Shown piece by piece: positions 37,499-45,860 of a stretch of 64,000 nucleotides of DNA. The DNA is from Alphaproteobacteria bacterium. Lineage in GTDB: Bacteria > Pseudomonadota > Alphaproteobacteria > Rhizobiales > Methyloligellaceae. The position numbers and the translations under genes are program-made. The notes under the pieces were generated by a model, which was not told the DNA's origin, did no database searches, and saw nothing but the letters and a program-made list of their open reading frames with translations. The DNA is taken from assembly GCA_016869535.1 (NCBI GenBank), contig VGDX01000012.1, positions 1 to 64,000 of the forward strand, given 5' to 3'. The first letter of the stretch is position 1. Each line of letters opens with the position of its first letter.

Positions 37499-38737
37499 CT
37501 ATTCGGCGGGAACGAGGGGCCGCTCGTCGGCAGGATTGGCCAGAGCGGCCTGGGCATTGCGCGGGTTGCGGTAGAGGAAAGGGGTGGCGGGCTTGGCGGC
37601 TTCCGCCTTGGCGAGCGCCACCATCTCGGTGTGATAAGGCGACAGCGCGCAAGCCGGATCGGTGTTGCGCGGATCGCCGGTCATGGCCATGGCCTGGCAG
37701 CGGCAGCCGCCGAAGTCGATCTCGCGGAAAGCACAAGACCGGCAGGGCTCCTTCATCCACTCGGTGCCGCGAAAGGCGTTGAAGGCATCGGAGTTCATCC
37801 AGATATCGAGGAGCTTGCGCTCCCGGACATTGTCGAAGTTGAGTTGCTTGATGGTCTCCGCCGCGTGGCAGGGCAGAACCTTGCCGGCCGGCGTGATGTT
37901 CATGAAACCCTTGCCCCAGCCGCCCATGCAGGGTTTCGGCCGCTTGGCGTAATAGTCGGGCACCACCATGTCGATGGTGAGCACGCCCTTCAACCGCTCG
38001 CGCGCGTTCTCGACGAGATCGATCGACTGCACCGTCTGCTCATAGGTCGGGATCAGAGCCGCGCGATTGAGGAATGCCCAGCCGTAATACTGCACATGAG
38101 CGATCTCCAGCCGCTGCGCGCCTAGATCGACGGCGAGGTCGATATAGCGGCCGACATTATGGATGTTCTGGCGGTGGATCGGGGCGTTGATGGTGAGCGG
38201 CAGCCCCATCTCGACCACCCAGCGCGCCACGTCGAGCTTCTTCTGGGTGGCGCCGGGATAACCGCCGATCTTCTCGGCATTCTCGGGATCGACGTCCTGG
38301 AACGAAATCTGCACGTGGTCGAGCCCGCGCTTTTTGAGATCCTCCAGCCGGTCCCGCTTGAGCGTCACGGCGGCGGTAATGAGATTGGAGTAAAGTCCGG
38401 CTTCCGCCGCCGTCGAAACGATGGCTTCGAGATCCTTGCGCGCGGTGGGCTCACCGCCCGAGAGATGCACTTGCAAAATACCCATCTCACCGGCTTGGCG
38501 CATCACCGAGCACCATTCCTCGGTGGTAAGCTCATTATTGACCCGTTCGAGCTCGATCGGGTTCGAGCAATAGGAGCATTGCAACGGGCAGCGATGCGTG
38601 AGCTCGGCGAGCAGACCGACGGGCGCGCGGGCGCAAAGCGCGGCGGTAGCGCTTTCGCTGCCGATCACGCCGGCGGTCGGCTCGTCGTCGACGCTGACCG
38701 TCTGGCAATGTCCGTTGGTCCTAAGCTCTTCGCTCAT
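37499..38737 (-). CDS. pqqE: PqqA peptide cyclase (radical SAM)
   Basis: PqqE joins Glu and Tyr side chains of PqqA by a carbon-carbon bond, the first step in PQQ synthesis. The 412-residue protein has the radical SAM Cys50, Cys54 and Cys57 in [12 protein letters not shown]. The C-terminal auxiliary cluster region follows, with [40 protein letters not shown] and NTDPAC. I use ATG 38737 because it overlaps the pqqD stop by 4 bp and begins the family sequence. The frame remains open upstream, but only as shadow sequence. It needs PqqD as peptide chaperone. Confidence 0.97.
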   Translation of the reverse strand: MSEELRTNGHCQTVSVDDEPTAGVIGSESATAALCARAPVGLLAELTHRCPLQCSYCSNPIELERVNNELTTEEWCSVMRQAGEMGILQVHLSGGEPTARKDLEAIVSTAAEAGLYSNLITAAVTLKRDRLEDLKKRGLDHVQISFQDVDPENAEKIGGYPGATQKKLDVARWVVEMGLPLTINAPIHRQNIHNVGRYIDLAVDLGAQRLEIAHVQYYGWAFLNRAALIPTYEQTVQSIDLVENARERLKGVLTIDMVVPDYYAKRPKPCMGGWGKGFMNITPAGKVLPCHAAETIKQLNFDNVRERKLLDIWMNSDAFNAFRGTEWMKEPCRSCAFREIDFGGCRCQAMAMTGDPRNTDPACALSPYHTEMVALAKAEAAKPATPFLYRNPRNAQAALANPADERPLVPAE

Positions 38738-39036
38738 CCCTTGATATATCCCTTGTCCGCCAGTCCTTGCAGCAAGTCGAGCACATCGGCCTGAATGACG
38801 TCGACGGGTGCCGAATACTCCTTTGCCAAGACGGCGGCGATCTCCTCCACAGTACGTTTGCCGTCGCAGAGCTTGAGCACGGCGACGGCGATTTGATCCG
38901 GCGACAGAATCCGCTCCGGCGCCAGAAGCACCCATCTGTCGCGACCCGCGTCATGGCGAAGCTTCAGATAGGGCGGTAGATATGGCCGCGTCTCGCGATC
39001 GACAATGAGGCGCCCAGCAGACCTCGTTTCAGCCAT
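38734..39036 (-). CDS. pqqD: PqqD peptide chaperone
   Basis: PqqD binds the PqqA peptide and presents it to PqqE through its RRE (RiPP recognition element) domain. The 100-residue sequence has [20 protein letters not shown], then [20 protein letters not shown] and [17 protein letters not shown], typical of the family. It overlaps pqqC by 8 bp and pqqE by 4 bp, so the three are one tightly coupled translational unit. The family is separate here, not fused to PqqC as in some methylotrophs. Confidence 0.96.
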   Translation of the reverse strand: MAETRSAGRLIVDRETRPYLPPYLKLRHDAGRDRWVLLAPERILSPDQIAVAVLKLCDGKRTVEEIAAVLAKEYSAPVDVIQADVLDLLQGLADKGYIKG

Positions 39037-39769
39037 CGCGATCCTTCGGCACGAAAGCCCCCGGGGGAATCAAGCCCGGATCGTAATAAGCGTGGTAGAG
39101 CGCATCGAGTTGCACCCAGAGCACGTTGCATTTGAACTTGAGCGCCTCGAGCGCGGCGGTCTGCGCCTCGGGCGTGCGCGCGTTGCGCTTTACGTAATCG
39201 AGCGCGAAAGCCGCGTCGTCCGGCGCCTGTGTCAACCGGCGCTTGAAATACTGCATCACGTCATCGGAGATGAAATCGTAATTCTCCAGCATGCCGGAGA
39301 TGCGCTCTTTGTGAATCTTGGGCGCGAACAGTTCGGTCAGAGAGGAGGCCACGGCCTCGACCAGTGTCTTTTCGCGCACGAAATTGACATAAGCCTCGAC
39401 GGCGAAACGTGTGGCGGGCAGGGCGCCCTTCATCGAGGTGACGTAATCGCGATCGAGCCCCAGACCGTCGGTCAACACCAGCCAGCGCTCGATACCGCCT
39501 TCCTCCTCGCCATAGCCGTCGTGATCGAGAATGCGATGCACCCAGTCGCGCCTGAGCTGGCGGTCATGGCAGCGGCTCATCAAGGCGGCATCTTTGCGCG
39601 GCACGGCCGACTGATAGCAGTAACGGTTCAGCGCCCAGGCCTGCACTTGGCCCTTGTTGAGCTTGCCGCCATGCAGAAGCTTATGAAACGGATGCTTGTC
39701 GTGATAACGCTCGGCGCCGATCGCGCGGAGTTCCTGCTCCAGTTCCTCGGGGCTCATGATCTTCGTCAT
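39029..39769 (-). CDS. pqqC: pyrroloquinoline-quinone synthase PqqC
   Basis: PqqC is the cofactorless oxidase that catalyses the last ring closure and eight-electron oxidation of PQQ. The 246-residue all-helical protein has ERYHDKHPFHKLLHGGKLNK, then QVQAWALNRYCYQSAVPRKD, then RRDWVHRILDHDGYG and EGGIERWLVLTDGLGLDRDY, the conserved active-site segments. It starts the pqqCDE unit. An FNR-like box lies 72 bp upstream. Confidence 0.97.
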   Translation of the reverse strand: MTKIMSPEELEQELRAIGAERYHDKHPFHKLLHGGKLNKGQVQAWALNRYCYQSAVPRKDAALMSRCHDRQLRRDWVHRILDHDGYGEEEGGIERWLVLTDGLGLDRDYVTSMKGALPATRFAVEAYVNFVREKTLVEAVASSLTELFAPKIHKERISGMLENYDFISDDVMQYFKRRLTQAPDDAAFALDYVKRNARTPEAQTAALEALKFKCNVLWVQLDALYHAYYDPGLIPPGAFVPKDRDG

Positions 39770-39840
39770 GGCTATTTTCCTCTTTCCTAACCCAGTCCTG
39801 ATGGATGGATCGGGGCTAGGCCTCCCGGGGTTAAGGCGCC

Positions 39841-39854
39841 TTGACGCACGTCAA
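39841..39854. promoter_or_regulatory. FNR/FixK-type box upstream of pqqC
   Basis: TTGACGCACGTCAA is a perfect inverted repeat that matches the TTGAC-N4-GTCAA form recognised by FNR, FixK and NnrR regulators. Its centre is about 78 bp upstream of the pqqC ATG, in the 343-bp region between pqqA and pqqC. If it acts as a class II activator site, pqqCDE would have its own oxygen-linked promoter. The rest of this gap (39770-39840 and 39855-40040) shows no gene. Confidence 0.5.
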
Positions 39855-40040
39855 CGGCAAATAAGCCAAAGAACAGCTCCGCCGCCTGCGTGCGTATTCC
39901 TCCAGACTAAATATGGTGGGCTGAGATGAGAGGCGCATGACTCCCACATTAAGGGAATCTGAACGCAAATCTTTGGCCCAGCCTTTTCGCCAACCTAGTC
40001 GAAAACGCGCTAAGGCGCCATTGCCTGCGCGTCCAAGCCT

Positions 40041-40083
40041 TAAAAAGCGAAAACGGCGACCGAGCTAACGCCGGATCGCCGTT
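40041..40083 (-). terminator. terminator-like hairpin after pqqA
   Basis: AACGGCGA (40052-40059) pairs perfectly with TCGCCGTT (40076-40083) across a 16-base loop that can itself fold. On the minus strand the stem is followed by TTTTCGCTTTTTAAGG. It lies 29 bp after the pqqA stop. A partial terminator here would make pqqA mRNA more abundant than pqqCDE mRNA, as described for other pqq loci. Confidence 0.55.
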
Positions 40084-40111
40084 CGCAGTTTTCCGAGATG
40101 AGAAAGGCGGA

Positions 40112-40201
40112 TTAAGCGCGATCCAGCTCCGCCGGCAGGTAACTCGTAACCTCCATGCCGGACTCCGTCTCCTCGATCGTCGGCTTGTGCCACTCACGCA
40201 T
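40112..40201 (-). CDS. pqqA: PQQ precursor peptide PqqA
   Basis: This is a 29-residue peptide too short for usual gene calling. It begins MREWHKPTIEETESGMEVTS and ends YLPAELDRA. Glu17 and Tyr21 in the canonical EVTSY motif are the residues that PqqE crosslinks and that become PQQ. The ribosome binding site GGAG lies 7 nt upstream. It is on the same strand as pqqCDE, separated by 343 bp with a hairpin and an FNR-type box, and divergent from oxyR. pqqB and the processing protease genes are not present here. Confidence 0.95.
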   Translation of the reverse strand: MREWHKPTIEETESGMEVTSYLPAELDRA

Positions 40202-40329
40202 TTTGCTCTCCTTCGCGAGTTTAAGCCAAGCTTGGCTGGTGCGGCCGATGGACTTTGCGAACCCGGATGGCCGTCCAGCTCTACAGTTTGAATATGGTCG
40301 GGCCTAGTGATAACTTCAAATCGTATTTC

Positions 40330-40356
40330 CTTATAGGAAGCATAAGCCAGCCTTAT
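40330..40356 (+). promoter_or_regulatory. possible OxyR/LysR operator upstream of oxyR
   Basis: CTTAT (40330-40334), ATAAG (40342-40346) and CTTAT (40352-40356) are three half-sites in alternating orientation, spaced by 7 and 5 bases. The first pair fits the T-N11-A LysR rule. OxyR proteins bind sets of ATAG-like half-sites, so this is a candidate autoregulatory site, 6-32 bp before the oxyR ATG and upstream of divergent pqqA. Confidence 0.4.
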
Positions 40357-40361
40357 CGCCA

Positions 40362-41276
40362 ATGGTCACCCTCCGCCAGCTGCGTTACCTCGAGTCGCTC
40401 GCTGAAACGCGTCATTTCGGTCATGCGGCACAGGCCTGCGCCGTCACCCAGCCGGCGCTCAGCATGCAGATCAAGGAGCTGGAGGACGAGCTGCAGGTGA
40501 GTCTGGTCGAGCGCCGTAAATCGGGGATCGAACTGACCGAGCAGGGCGAGGAGATTGCGCGGCGCGCCCGCACCATTCTTGCCTCGGTGCGCGACCTGCT
40601 CGACTACGCCAAGCAGCAGGAGGGCGTGCTTTCCGGCGCGCTCAAGCTTGGCGCCATTCCGTCCATCGCCCCTTATCTTCTGCCGCTCGCGTTGCCTGAA
40701 CTGCAACGCCGCTTTCCCGGTTTGCATTTGCAGCTCCGCGAGACGGTCACCGAGCACCTGGTGCGCGAGCTCCTGATCGGCGATCTCGACGTGATCCTTA
40801 TTGCTCTTCCTATCGACGATCCCGAGGTGGAGACGCTGCATCTGTTCGACGACAGGTTCATCCTGGCGATCAAAGCGACGGCACAGAACAAGCGACTGCG
40901 CCAGGCCGATGCCGATATGCTCAGCCAGGATCGCCTGTTGCTGCTCGAAGAGGGGCACTGCCTGCGCGATCAGGCGCTGTCCTATTGCCACATGGTGACA
41001 CCCGAGGCGCGGGATAGTTTCGGCGCCTCGAGTCTCGCCACGATCGTGCAGATGGTCGCGGGGGGTTACGGGATCACGCTCCTGCCAGAGATGGCAGTCG
41101 CCAGCGAAGTGCATCAGCGTAGCGACATTCGTCTGCTGCGTTTCCACGCGCCGGAGCCGAAGCGCGAGATCGGGCTTGCCTGGCGCAAGACAAGCCCGCG
41201 CAAAGCAGGCTTCCACCAACTCGCGCAGCTCTTGTGTGACGTGTCGTCGAAATTCCGGAAATCAACCCGCCGCTAA
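40362..41276 (+). CDS. oxyR: OxyR-type LysR peroxide-sensing regulator
   Basis: This 304-residue LysR regulator has an N-terminal wHTH (MVTLRQLRYLESLAETRHFG, then VTQPALSMQIKELEDEL) and a C-terminal effector domain. The redox pair Cys200 and Cys209 in EEGHCLRDQALSYCH has the same spacing as E. coli OxyR Cys199/Cys208. Disulfide formation with H2O2 should switch it on. A catalase or ahp gene is not adjacent. The gene is divergent from pqqA with about 160 bp between them. The stop overlaps the convergent gene at 41273 by 4 bp. Confidence 0.92.
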   Translation: MVTLRQLRYLESLAETRHFGHAAQACAVTQPALSMQIKELEDELQVSLVERRKSGIELTEQGEEIARRARTILASVRDLLDYAKQQEGVLSGALKLGAIPSIAPYLLPLALPELQRRFPGLHLQLRETVTEHLVRELLIGDLDVILIALPIDDPEVETLHLFDDRFILAIKATAQNKRLRQADADMLSQDRLLLLEEGHCLRDQALSYCHMVTPEARDSFGASSLATIVQMVAGGYGITLLPEMAVASEVHQRSDIRLLRFHAPEPKREIGLAWRKTSPRKAGFHQLAQLLCDVSSKFRKSTRR

Positions 41277-41860
41277 TCCTGCTCGGGCGGCGTAGCAGCG
41301 GATTGAGCCGGCGGGTCGCTCAGCAGGCGGAAAGACTCACGGAAGCGTTCGGCATCCTTGCTCTGAGCGTGACCCTTGGGGCCGGCCGAGGCGAGCATAT
41401 AGATGTGATCGCCGTCGGCGACGATGGCCACGAAATGATTGAGCTTGCCCTTCCCATCCTCGGCCGCGGCTTCATAACCATCGCGCGCGGCAATCGTCGC
41501 GGGGCCCTTGCGGCGCACGCGCGTTTCGCTGCCCTTGGCATAGGCGTTGACGAGTTTGAGGTAATAATCGGTGTCGGGTTTGGGCGCCTTGCCATCAGGA
41601 TATTCGAACACCACCACGCTATAGACGGTGTCATCGCCGAGGCTCACCTGGAATTCGTGCTGCATCAGCGGATTTTGTCCCCTGACCGGCGTGCTGGTAA
41701 CCTGCGGCGAACCCGGAAAAGCAACGACAAAGCCGCGATCGGGGTATTGAAACTCCGTCCATTGCGGCACTTGTGGCACGGCGTGTTGATCTTGAGCGCC
41801 GGCGGCCGATAACGCCGTCATCATAAAGAACAAGGCCAAGATCACGCTTCGCCGCGCCAT
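41273..41860 (-). CDS. exported protein of unknown function
   Basis: This 195-residue protein has a signal peptide (MARRSVILALFFMMTALSAA, cut near GAQ). The mature part looks like a compact alpha/beta domain: WTEFQYPDRGFVVAFPGSPQ, VYSVVVFEYPDGKAPKPDTD, DHIYMLASAGPKGHAQ and RFRESFRLL. From memory, small proteins with 'FVVAFPGxPQ ... F.xSFRLL' are common in alphaproteobacteria and remain uncharacterised. ATG 41860 is chosen because it begins the signal peptide; the open frame extends further upstream as shadow sequence. It is 83 bp from the S10 peptidase stop. Confidence 0.8.
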   Translation of the reverse strand: MARRSVILALFFMMTALSAAGAQDQHAVPQVPQWTEFQYPDRGFVVAFPGSPQVTSTPVRGQNPLMQHEFQVSLGDDTVYSVVVFEYPDGKAPKPDTDYYLKLVNAYAKGSETRVRRKGPATIAARDGYEAAAEDGKGKLNHFVAIVADGDHIYMLASAGPKGHAQSKDAERFRESFRLLSDPPAQSAATPPEQD

Positions 41861-41943
41861 GGATGTACCCTTCGCTAACCCCGAATCGGCATGATAGCCG
41901 ATCTGGTGGACCGGCTCATCTTCACACTGACGCGACTGACGCT

Positions 41944-43530
41944 TCAGCCTTGTGGCTGCGATTTGAGCGCCCGGCCGTACATCGCCTCGACATCCTCTTT
42001 GAAGGCACGGCGCGAGTCGGCGCGCAGATAGAGCATATGCCCGCCGGCATAATCCTCGACGGTAATCGGCACGGCGCCGTCGAGAGGCGCAAGTTGGCTT
42101 ACGAGATATGTCGGCACGAGATAAGGGGTGATCAGATCGGTATAGCCGGTGGCGATAAGGATCTCGATCGCCCTGTTGGCAGCGCGAGCTTGCTGAATGT
42201 CGTCGAGCACATCGGCGAAACCCTGTTGCGTGGAACTGGTACCGAAATCCCATTTGCCCCGCACCTCGCGATTGAGCAACCGGTAGGTTTGGTCGGACTT
42301 ATATGCGAGCTCGTCCTGCGCATATTGCACGAAGGCCGATGACCAGAGCGGCACGGTCGAATCGAGCACGGGATCGGGTCCACGTGGCCAGGTGCTCGCC
42401 GGGCTCGGATCGGGGCCGCTCACACTGCCGTCATAGCGGCTCAACACCTGGCCGTGCGAGCGCGCGAACTCCTTGATGAAGAGCCAAGGGGGGATGCGGG
42501 CGCGGTGCTTTTCGACCACATCGAGCGGCAGACCGGCGAGTTTCGCCACGGTCCCGCTGGCCGTCTTGCCGCCTTCCTCCGCGCCTGACGCCAGCGCCAC
42601 GAGAAAATCCGATAGCGCATATTGCTCGGCTTGCTTAAGCGCGCTGCCTAATGCTTCGCGTCCGGTGATCCCTTCGCTTTCCAGATTCACCGCGGCATAA
42701 GAGGGAAGGATTAATGCCCAGCGCAAGGGATCATAAAACCTGGCATCGAGCAGGGCGAAGTCGAGCGCGGGCGACACGAGCACGAGCCCGCTCGGTGAGA
42801 CGCCGCCGGTCTTTTGCAGTTTACGCGTGATCGTCGCGGCACGGAATCCGCCATAGCTTTCGCCGGTAAGAAAAACCGGCGATACCATGCGCCCGGCCTC
42901 GATGAGATAAAGCCTGATGAAATCGGCAAGCGACTCGGTGTCCTGCGCCACGCCCCAGAAGTCCTTTTCCACCTTGCCATCGCCAACGCGGCTATAGCCG
43001 GTGCCGACCGGATCGACGAAGACGAGATCGGTGAAGGCGAGCCAGCTGTCCTTATTCTCGATCAACCTTGGAGGAGGTCCGAGCACTTCGCCTCTTGCCG
43101 AGGTGTCGACGATCTTGGGCCCGAGGGCGCCGAGATGGAGATAGGCGGAAGCCGCACCTGGACCGCCGTTGAACACGAATGTCACCGGCCGCTTGGTGTC
43201 GACCGGCTCGCGATCGTAGGCGACGTAGAAAATTTCGGCCGTCGACTTGCCTTGCGCGTCGCGCAATGAGACAGCGCCGGCTGTTGCACGGTAGCGCAGC
43301 TGTTCATTGCCGAGGTCGAGCGTGTGATAGGTAATCGAGACCGGCGGTAAGCGAAGAACGTCTGGGTTATCGGATGACGGAGCGACGGCATGCTTGCCGG
43401 AGGATGTTGTTTCCGCACTAGCGGATGGGCTAGCCTGCTCTTCGGCCAGGATCGCCGGGGAGACGACGAGCAGCGTAAGAAGGGCCAGGAGGCCAAGAAG
43501 TCGGGGAAGGGGACGATGCGCCTCGGTCAC
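41944..43530 (-). CDS. S10-family serine carboxypeptidase-like protein (exported)
   Basis: This 528-residue protein has an N-terminal signal (LLGLLALLTLLVVSPAILAE) and the alpha/beta hydrolase fold of peptidase family S10. FVFNGGPGAASAYLHLGALG gives the oxyanion region and FVDPVGTGYSRV a conserved substrate loop. LTGESYGGFRAATI carries the nucleophile Ser225, and a C-terminal AGGHMLYLR carries the His. S10 enzymes release C-terminal residues at acidic pH in the periplasm or outside. The GTG start at 43530 has AGGAG 8 nt upstream. It is probably transcribed with the downstream small exported protein. Confidence 0.9.
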   Translation of the reverse strand: MTEAHRPLPRLLGLLALLTLLVVSPAILAEEQASPSASAETTSSGKHAVAPSSDNPDVLRLPPVSITYHTLDLGNEQLRYRATAGAVSLRDAQGKSTAEIFYVAYDREPVDTKRPVTFVFNGGPGAASAYLHLGALGPKIVDTSARGEVLGPPPRLIENKDSWLAFTDLVFVDPVGTGYSRVGDGKVEKDFWGVAQDTESLADFIRLYLIEAGRMVSPVFLTGESYGGFRAATITRKLQKTGGVSPSGLVLVSPALDFALLDARFYDPLRWALILPSYAAVNLESEGITGREALGSALKQAEQYALSDFLVALASGAEEGGKTASGTVAKLAGLPLDVVEKHRARIPPWLFIKEFARSHGQVLSRYDGSVSGPDPSPASTWPRGPDPVLDSTVPLWSSAFVQYAQDELAYKSDQTYRLLNREVRGKWDFGTSSTQQGFADVLDDIQQARAANRAIEILIATGYTDLITPYLVPTYLVSQLAPLDGAVPITVEDYAGGHMLYLRADSRRAFKEDVEAMYGRALKSQPQG

Positions 43531-43664
43531 GAAATCGCTCCTGCATGAGAGTTGAGCGTTGCGGACAATTTCATCGAGACTTAAGCAGCTTAAGAGGCGG
43601 TCTCAAGGCACGTCATCGCGCCATGACCATCCCCGCGCCATTATTATGGAACACCTACGTACAC

Positions 43665-43955
43665 ATGTGTAAGGCCGCGATCCTCGCCGTATTGCTGCCC
43701 CTGAGCCTTGGCCTGTTCGCCTGCGCAAGCCAGGGAGAGGGCATGCGTGCGCAGCTTGCGGCGAAACAGGCGGCAGCAGAGGCCGAGGACGAAGCGACCT
43801 GCAGTGCCAAGGTCCAGCCGGGGACCGAAGCCTATGACGAATGCCGCCAGGCCTTGGCGGCAGCACGTGCCGAACGCGCCGCCATCCAGGAGCAAAAACG
43901 TCGAGATTTCGACCGGGTGCTCGGCGCCGGCACCGACGGCTTGAGCGATTACTGA
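43665..43955 (+). CDS. small lipoprotein
   Basis: This 96-residue protein begins MCKAAILAVLLPLSLGLFAC with the lipobox LFAC, so Cys20 would be lipidated. The mature part is helical and charged (RAQLAAKQAAAEAEDEATCS, then CRQALAAARAERAAIQEQKR), probably a coiled coil. Two later Cys may form a disulfide. ATG 43665 is chosen because it gives a clean signal; ATG 43623 is in frame but would put a non-signal stretch first, and neither has a good ribosome binding site. No function is known. Confidence 0.65.
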   Translation: MCKAAILAVLLPLSLGLFACASQGEGMRAQLAAKQAAAEAEDEATCSAKVQPGTEAYDECRQALAAARAERAAIQEQKRRDFDRVLGAGTDGLSDY

Positions 43956-44121
43956 CCACACGCAGAAGACCGTTGGCCTCGATGGATTTGGCCGTTAAGC
44001 TGGGCCCGCGCTGGTTTTGAGACCCGCGCAACGGGTGTGCTTTCCCGAACGTTCTTTCATGTCGCGCGTTTGAACGAGGGGATCGAGGTCAGTGCCTCGA
44101 TGCGACAGGGGATCGTCCGTC

Positions 44122-45321
44122 ATGGCTAGTTCGATGCGTGCGAAGCGAGCTTGGGAGGAGCCGGAGCCCTCCGAAGAGGCCGTCGCGTTCGAAAAGGCTG
44201 TCGCCGCCTTGGCAGAAAGCATCGCCAAGCCGCACCAGGTGCCCGGCTCAACGCCAGAAGACCCGACCGATCACAAGCGTTGGCTGGAACAACAATTCGC
44301 GGCAATTCAAGCCGGCCGCACGCAGCCTGAGCCGCGGTTCACAGAGCCTGCAGATCACTCCGAACCTATTGCCGGTCAGGAAGAAGCTCAGTTCACTACC
44401 CAAACCGACACAACGACGATGGGGCGTCTCGGCGAAGCAGCGCATGAGGCCAAGCGTCATGTACTGATCGGCTTGTCCCGAACGAACTATCTGTGCCGCG
44501 CAGGATATGCCTGGTGCACCGCTAAGGCGCGCGTAGTTACACAGACAAGCAGAGAAATTCTCGCCACGCATTTCCCAGCGATGACATCTCGATCGGCGGC
44601 GCTGCTAAAGGAATGTAAGCAAACCCTCGCCCGCGCCTCATCCTGGAGCAAGGAAAAGGCTGAGACCTTGGCGCCGCCGCTTTACGCACAGATCACTTCC
44701 ATCGGGAACCAGACCTGGTCGCGTGTGAAGGACACCAATTCGAGGCAGAGGCTCATTGCCGGGGCCTTGCTGCTGAGTGTTGGTGGATTGCTGATTGTCG
44801 GCAGCCTTATCCTACGGGCCATCCCGGTCGCAGACCCGGATCCTGCCGGGCCGATCGCCTGGGGGTTCGAGGCGGCAGACGAGCCGTTTGACCACAGGAT
44901 GGTATTTACCCTGGCGGGCACGCCACAGGCTGTTCGTATCAATGGCCTGCTAATCCGCGCCGTGAATATTTCGGACCAACCGCTGACTTCGGTCGAAGGC
45001 GTGATCAGGCCGGATACGCAACACCCCGATCTCAAACTCATCCTCGATGTCGATCCTTCCACACAGCACGACCCGAAGGAAGTGGACATCGACATCACAT
45101 CGTCCATCAAGGCCGATACTATTCCGCCGCAGGCCCCATTCCATCTCATTTACGCCTTCCCAGGAGACGGGCTCAGCGTAGAGGAGTTCATCGACACTTA
45201 TGGTGGACTAACTCTCAATGTCCGTTACGAGGTCGATGGCAAGCAGCGCACCGTTATTCAATATCTGTCGCCGGAGATGTTGCGGGATCAGCTCTACGAT
45301 ATAGGCGCGGCGGGCTCTTGA
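44122..45321 (+). CDS. single-pass membrane protein with a C-terminal extracytoplasmic domain, function unknown
   Basis: This 399-residue protein has an N-terminal cytoplasmic part rich in Glu, Pro and Gln (1-95), a helical segment (100-205), one membrane segment (residues 211-231, LIAGALLLSVGGLLIVGSLI) and a beta-rich periplasmic domain (240-399; VRINGLLIRAVNISDQPLTS). Cys125, Cys132 and Cys165 are in the cytoplasmic part. The domain after the membrane looks like an immunoglobulin or fimbrial fold but is not assigned. ATG 44122 is used; a GTG at 44092 is in frame. It converges on the Cys-rich gene with 12 bp between stops. Confidence 0.7.
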   Translation: MASSMRAKRAWEEPEPSEEAVAFEKAVAALAESIAKPHQVPGSTPEDPTDHKRWLEQQFAAIQAGRTQPEPRFTEPADHSEPIAGQEEAQFTTQTDTTTMGRLGEAAHEAKRHVLIGLSRTNYLCRAGYAWCTAKARVVTQTSREILATHFPAMTSRSAALLKECKQTLARASSWSKEKAETLAPPLYAQITSIGNQTWSRVKDTNSRQRLIAGALLLSVGGLLIVGSLILRAIPVADPDPAGPIAWGFEAADEPFDHRMVFTLAGTPQAVRINGLLIRAVNISDQPLTSVEGVIRPDTQHPDLKLILDVDPSTQHDPKEVDIDITSSIKADTIPPQAPFHLIYAFPGDGLSVEEFIDTYGGLTLNVRYEVDGKQRTVIQYLSPEMLRDQLYDIGAAGS

Positions 45322-45333
45322 ACTGCGCGGGGT

Positions 45334-45624
45334 TCAATTGCAGTTGATGACGTTGCCGCCGCAGGACCTCATCCTGAGACAGACATTGAACTGGACGCAG
45401 CACCGTGTGCCACAGCCGGCGACATCCGCGGCGGCACTGAGCGATCGTGCCGAGCAAACGGAATTACAGGAGCGCAGATCGTCGACACATACGCGCACAC
45501 TCTGACTGCCGGGCCCGCAAGGCGATGGTGTCTGCTGCAACGATTGGATTTGGGCGTGGAGGGACGGCGTGTCGGCGTTAAGGAGGACCAGCAATCCAAG
45601 CAGCGCCAGCACAGATCTGATCAT
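45334..45624 (-). CDS. small cysteine-rich secreted protein, function unknown
   Basis: This 96-residue protein has a signal peptide (IRSVLALLGLLVLLNADTPS, cut near HAQ). The mature part is about 70 residues with ten cysteines: SPCGPGSQSVRVCVDDLRSC, NSVCSARSL, AGCGTRCCVQFNVCLRMRSC and NVINCN. Even-numbered cysteines in a short chain point to several disulfides, like a toxin- or defensin-like fold or a metal-binding cap. I do not recognise a family. It has no close neighbour on the same strand other than tRNA-Thr, also minus strand, 53 bp away. Confidence 0.65.
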   Translation of the reverse strand: MIRSVLALLGLLVLLNADTPSLHAQIQSLQQTPSPCGPGSQSVRVCVDDLRSCNSVCSARSLSAAADVAGCGTRCCVQFNVCLRMRSCGGNVINCN

Positions 45625-45676
45625 GTTGGTCCGCCGCCAAGAAGCCCCGTTTGTGACGGCTGATAGCCTGAGCTGA

Positions 45677-45752
45677 TGGTGCCGGCTGGAGGATTCGAAC
45701 CCCCGACCTACTGATTACAAATCAGCCGCTCTACCAACTGAGCTAAGCCGGC
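45677..45752 (-). tRNA. tRNA-Thr (anticodon TGT)
   Basis: On the minus strand the cloverleaf is complete: acceptor GCCGGC pairs with GCCGGC before the discriminator A, the anticodon loop is TTTGTAA with anticodon TGT (reads ACA), the T-loop is TTCGAAT, and CCA is encoded at 45679-45677. Confidence 0.97.
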
Positions 45753-45860
45753 CCACACCTGACAAATGGACCGCTTACGGTCAGGCTTCAACCTTTTCGA
45801 TTCTGACTCTTAGCTTTGTTCGCGACGATTTTCCACCTGAAGGCAGCGCCCTGTGGATGG

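Noticed and set aside
39949..40362. Minus-strand open frame of 137 codons across pqqA, as a candidate for the missing pqqB
   Set aside because: The sequence is Arg/Ser-rich with no metallo-hydrolase motif (HxHxDH) and overlaps pqqA in another frame. PqqB is about 300 residues.
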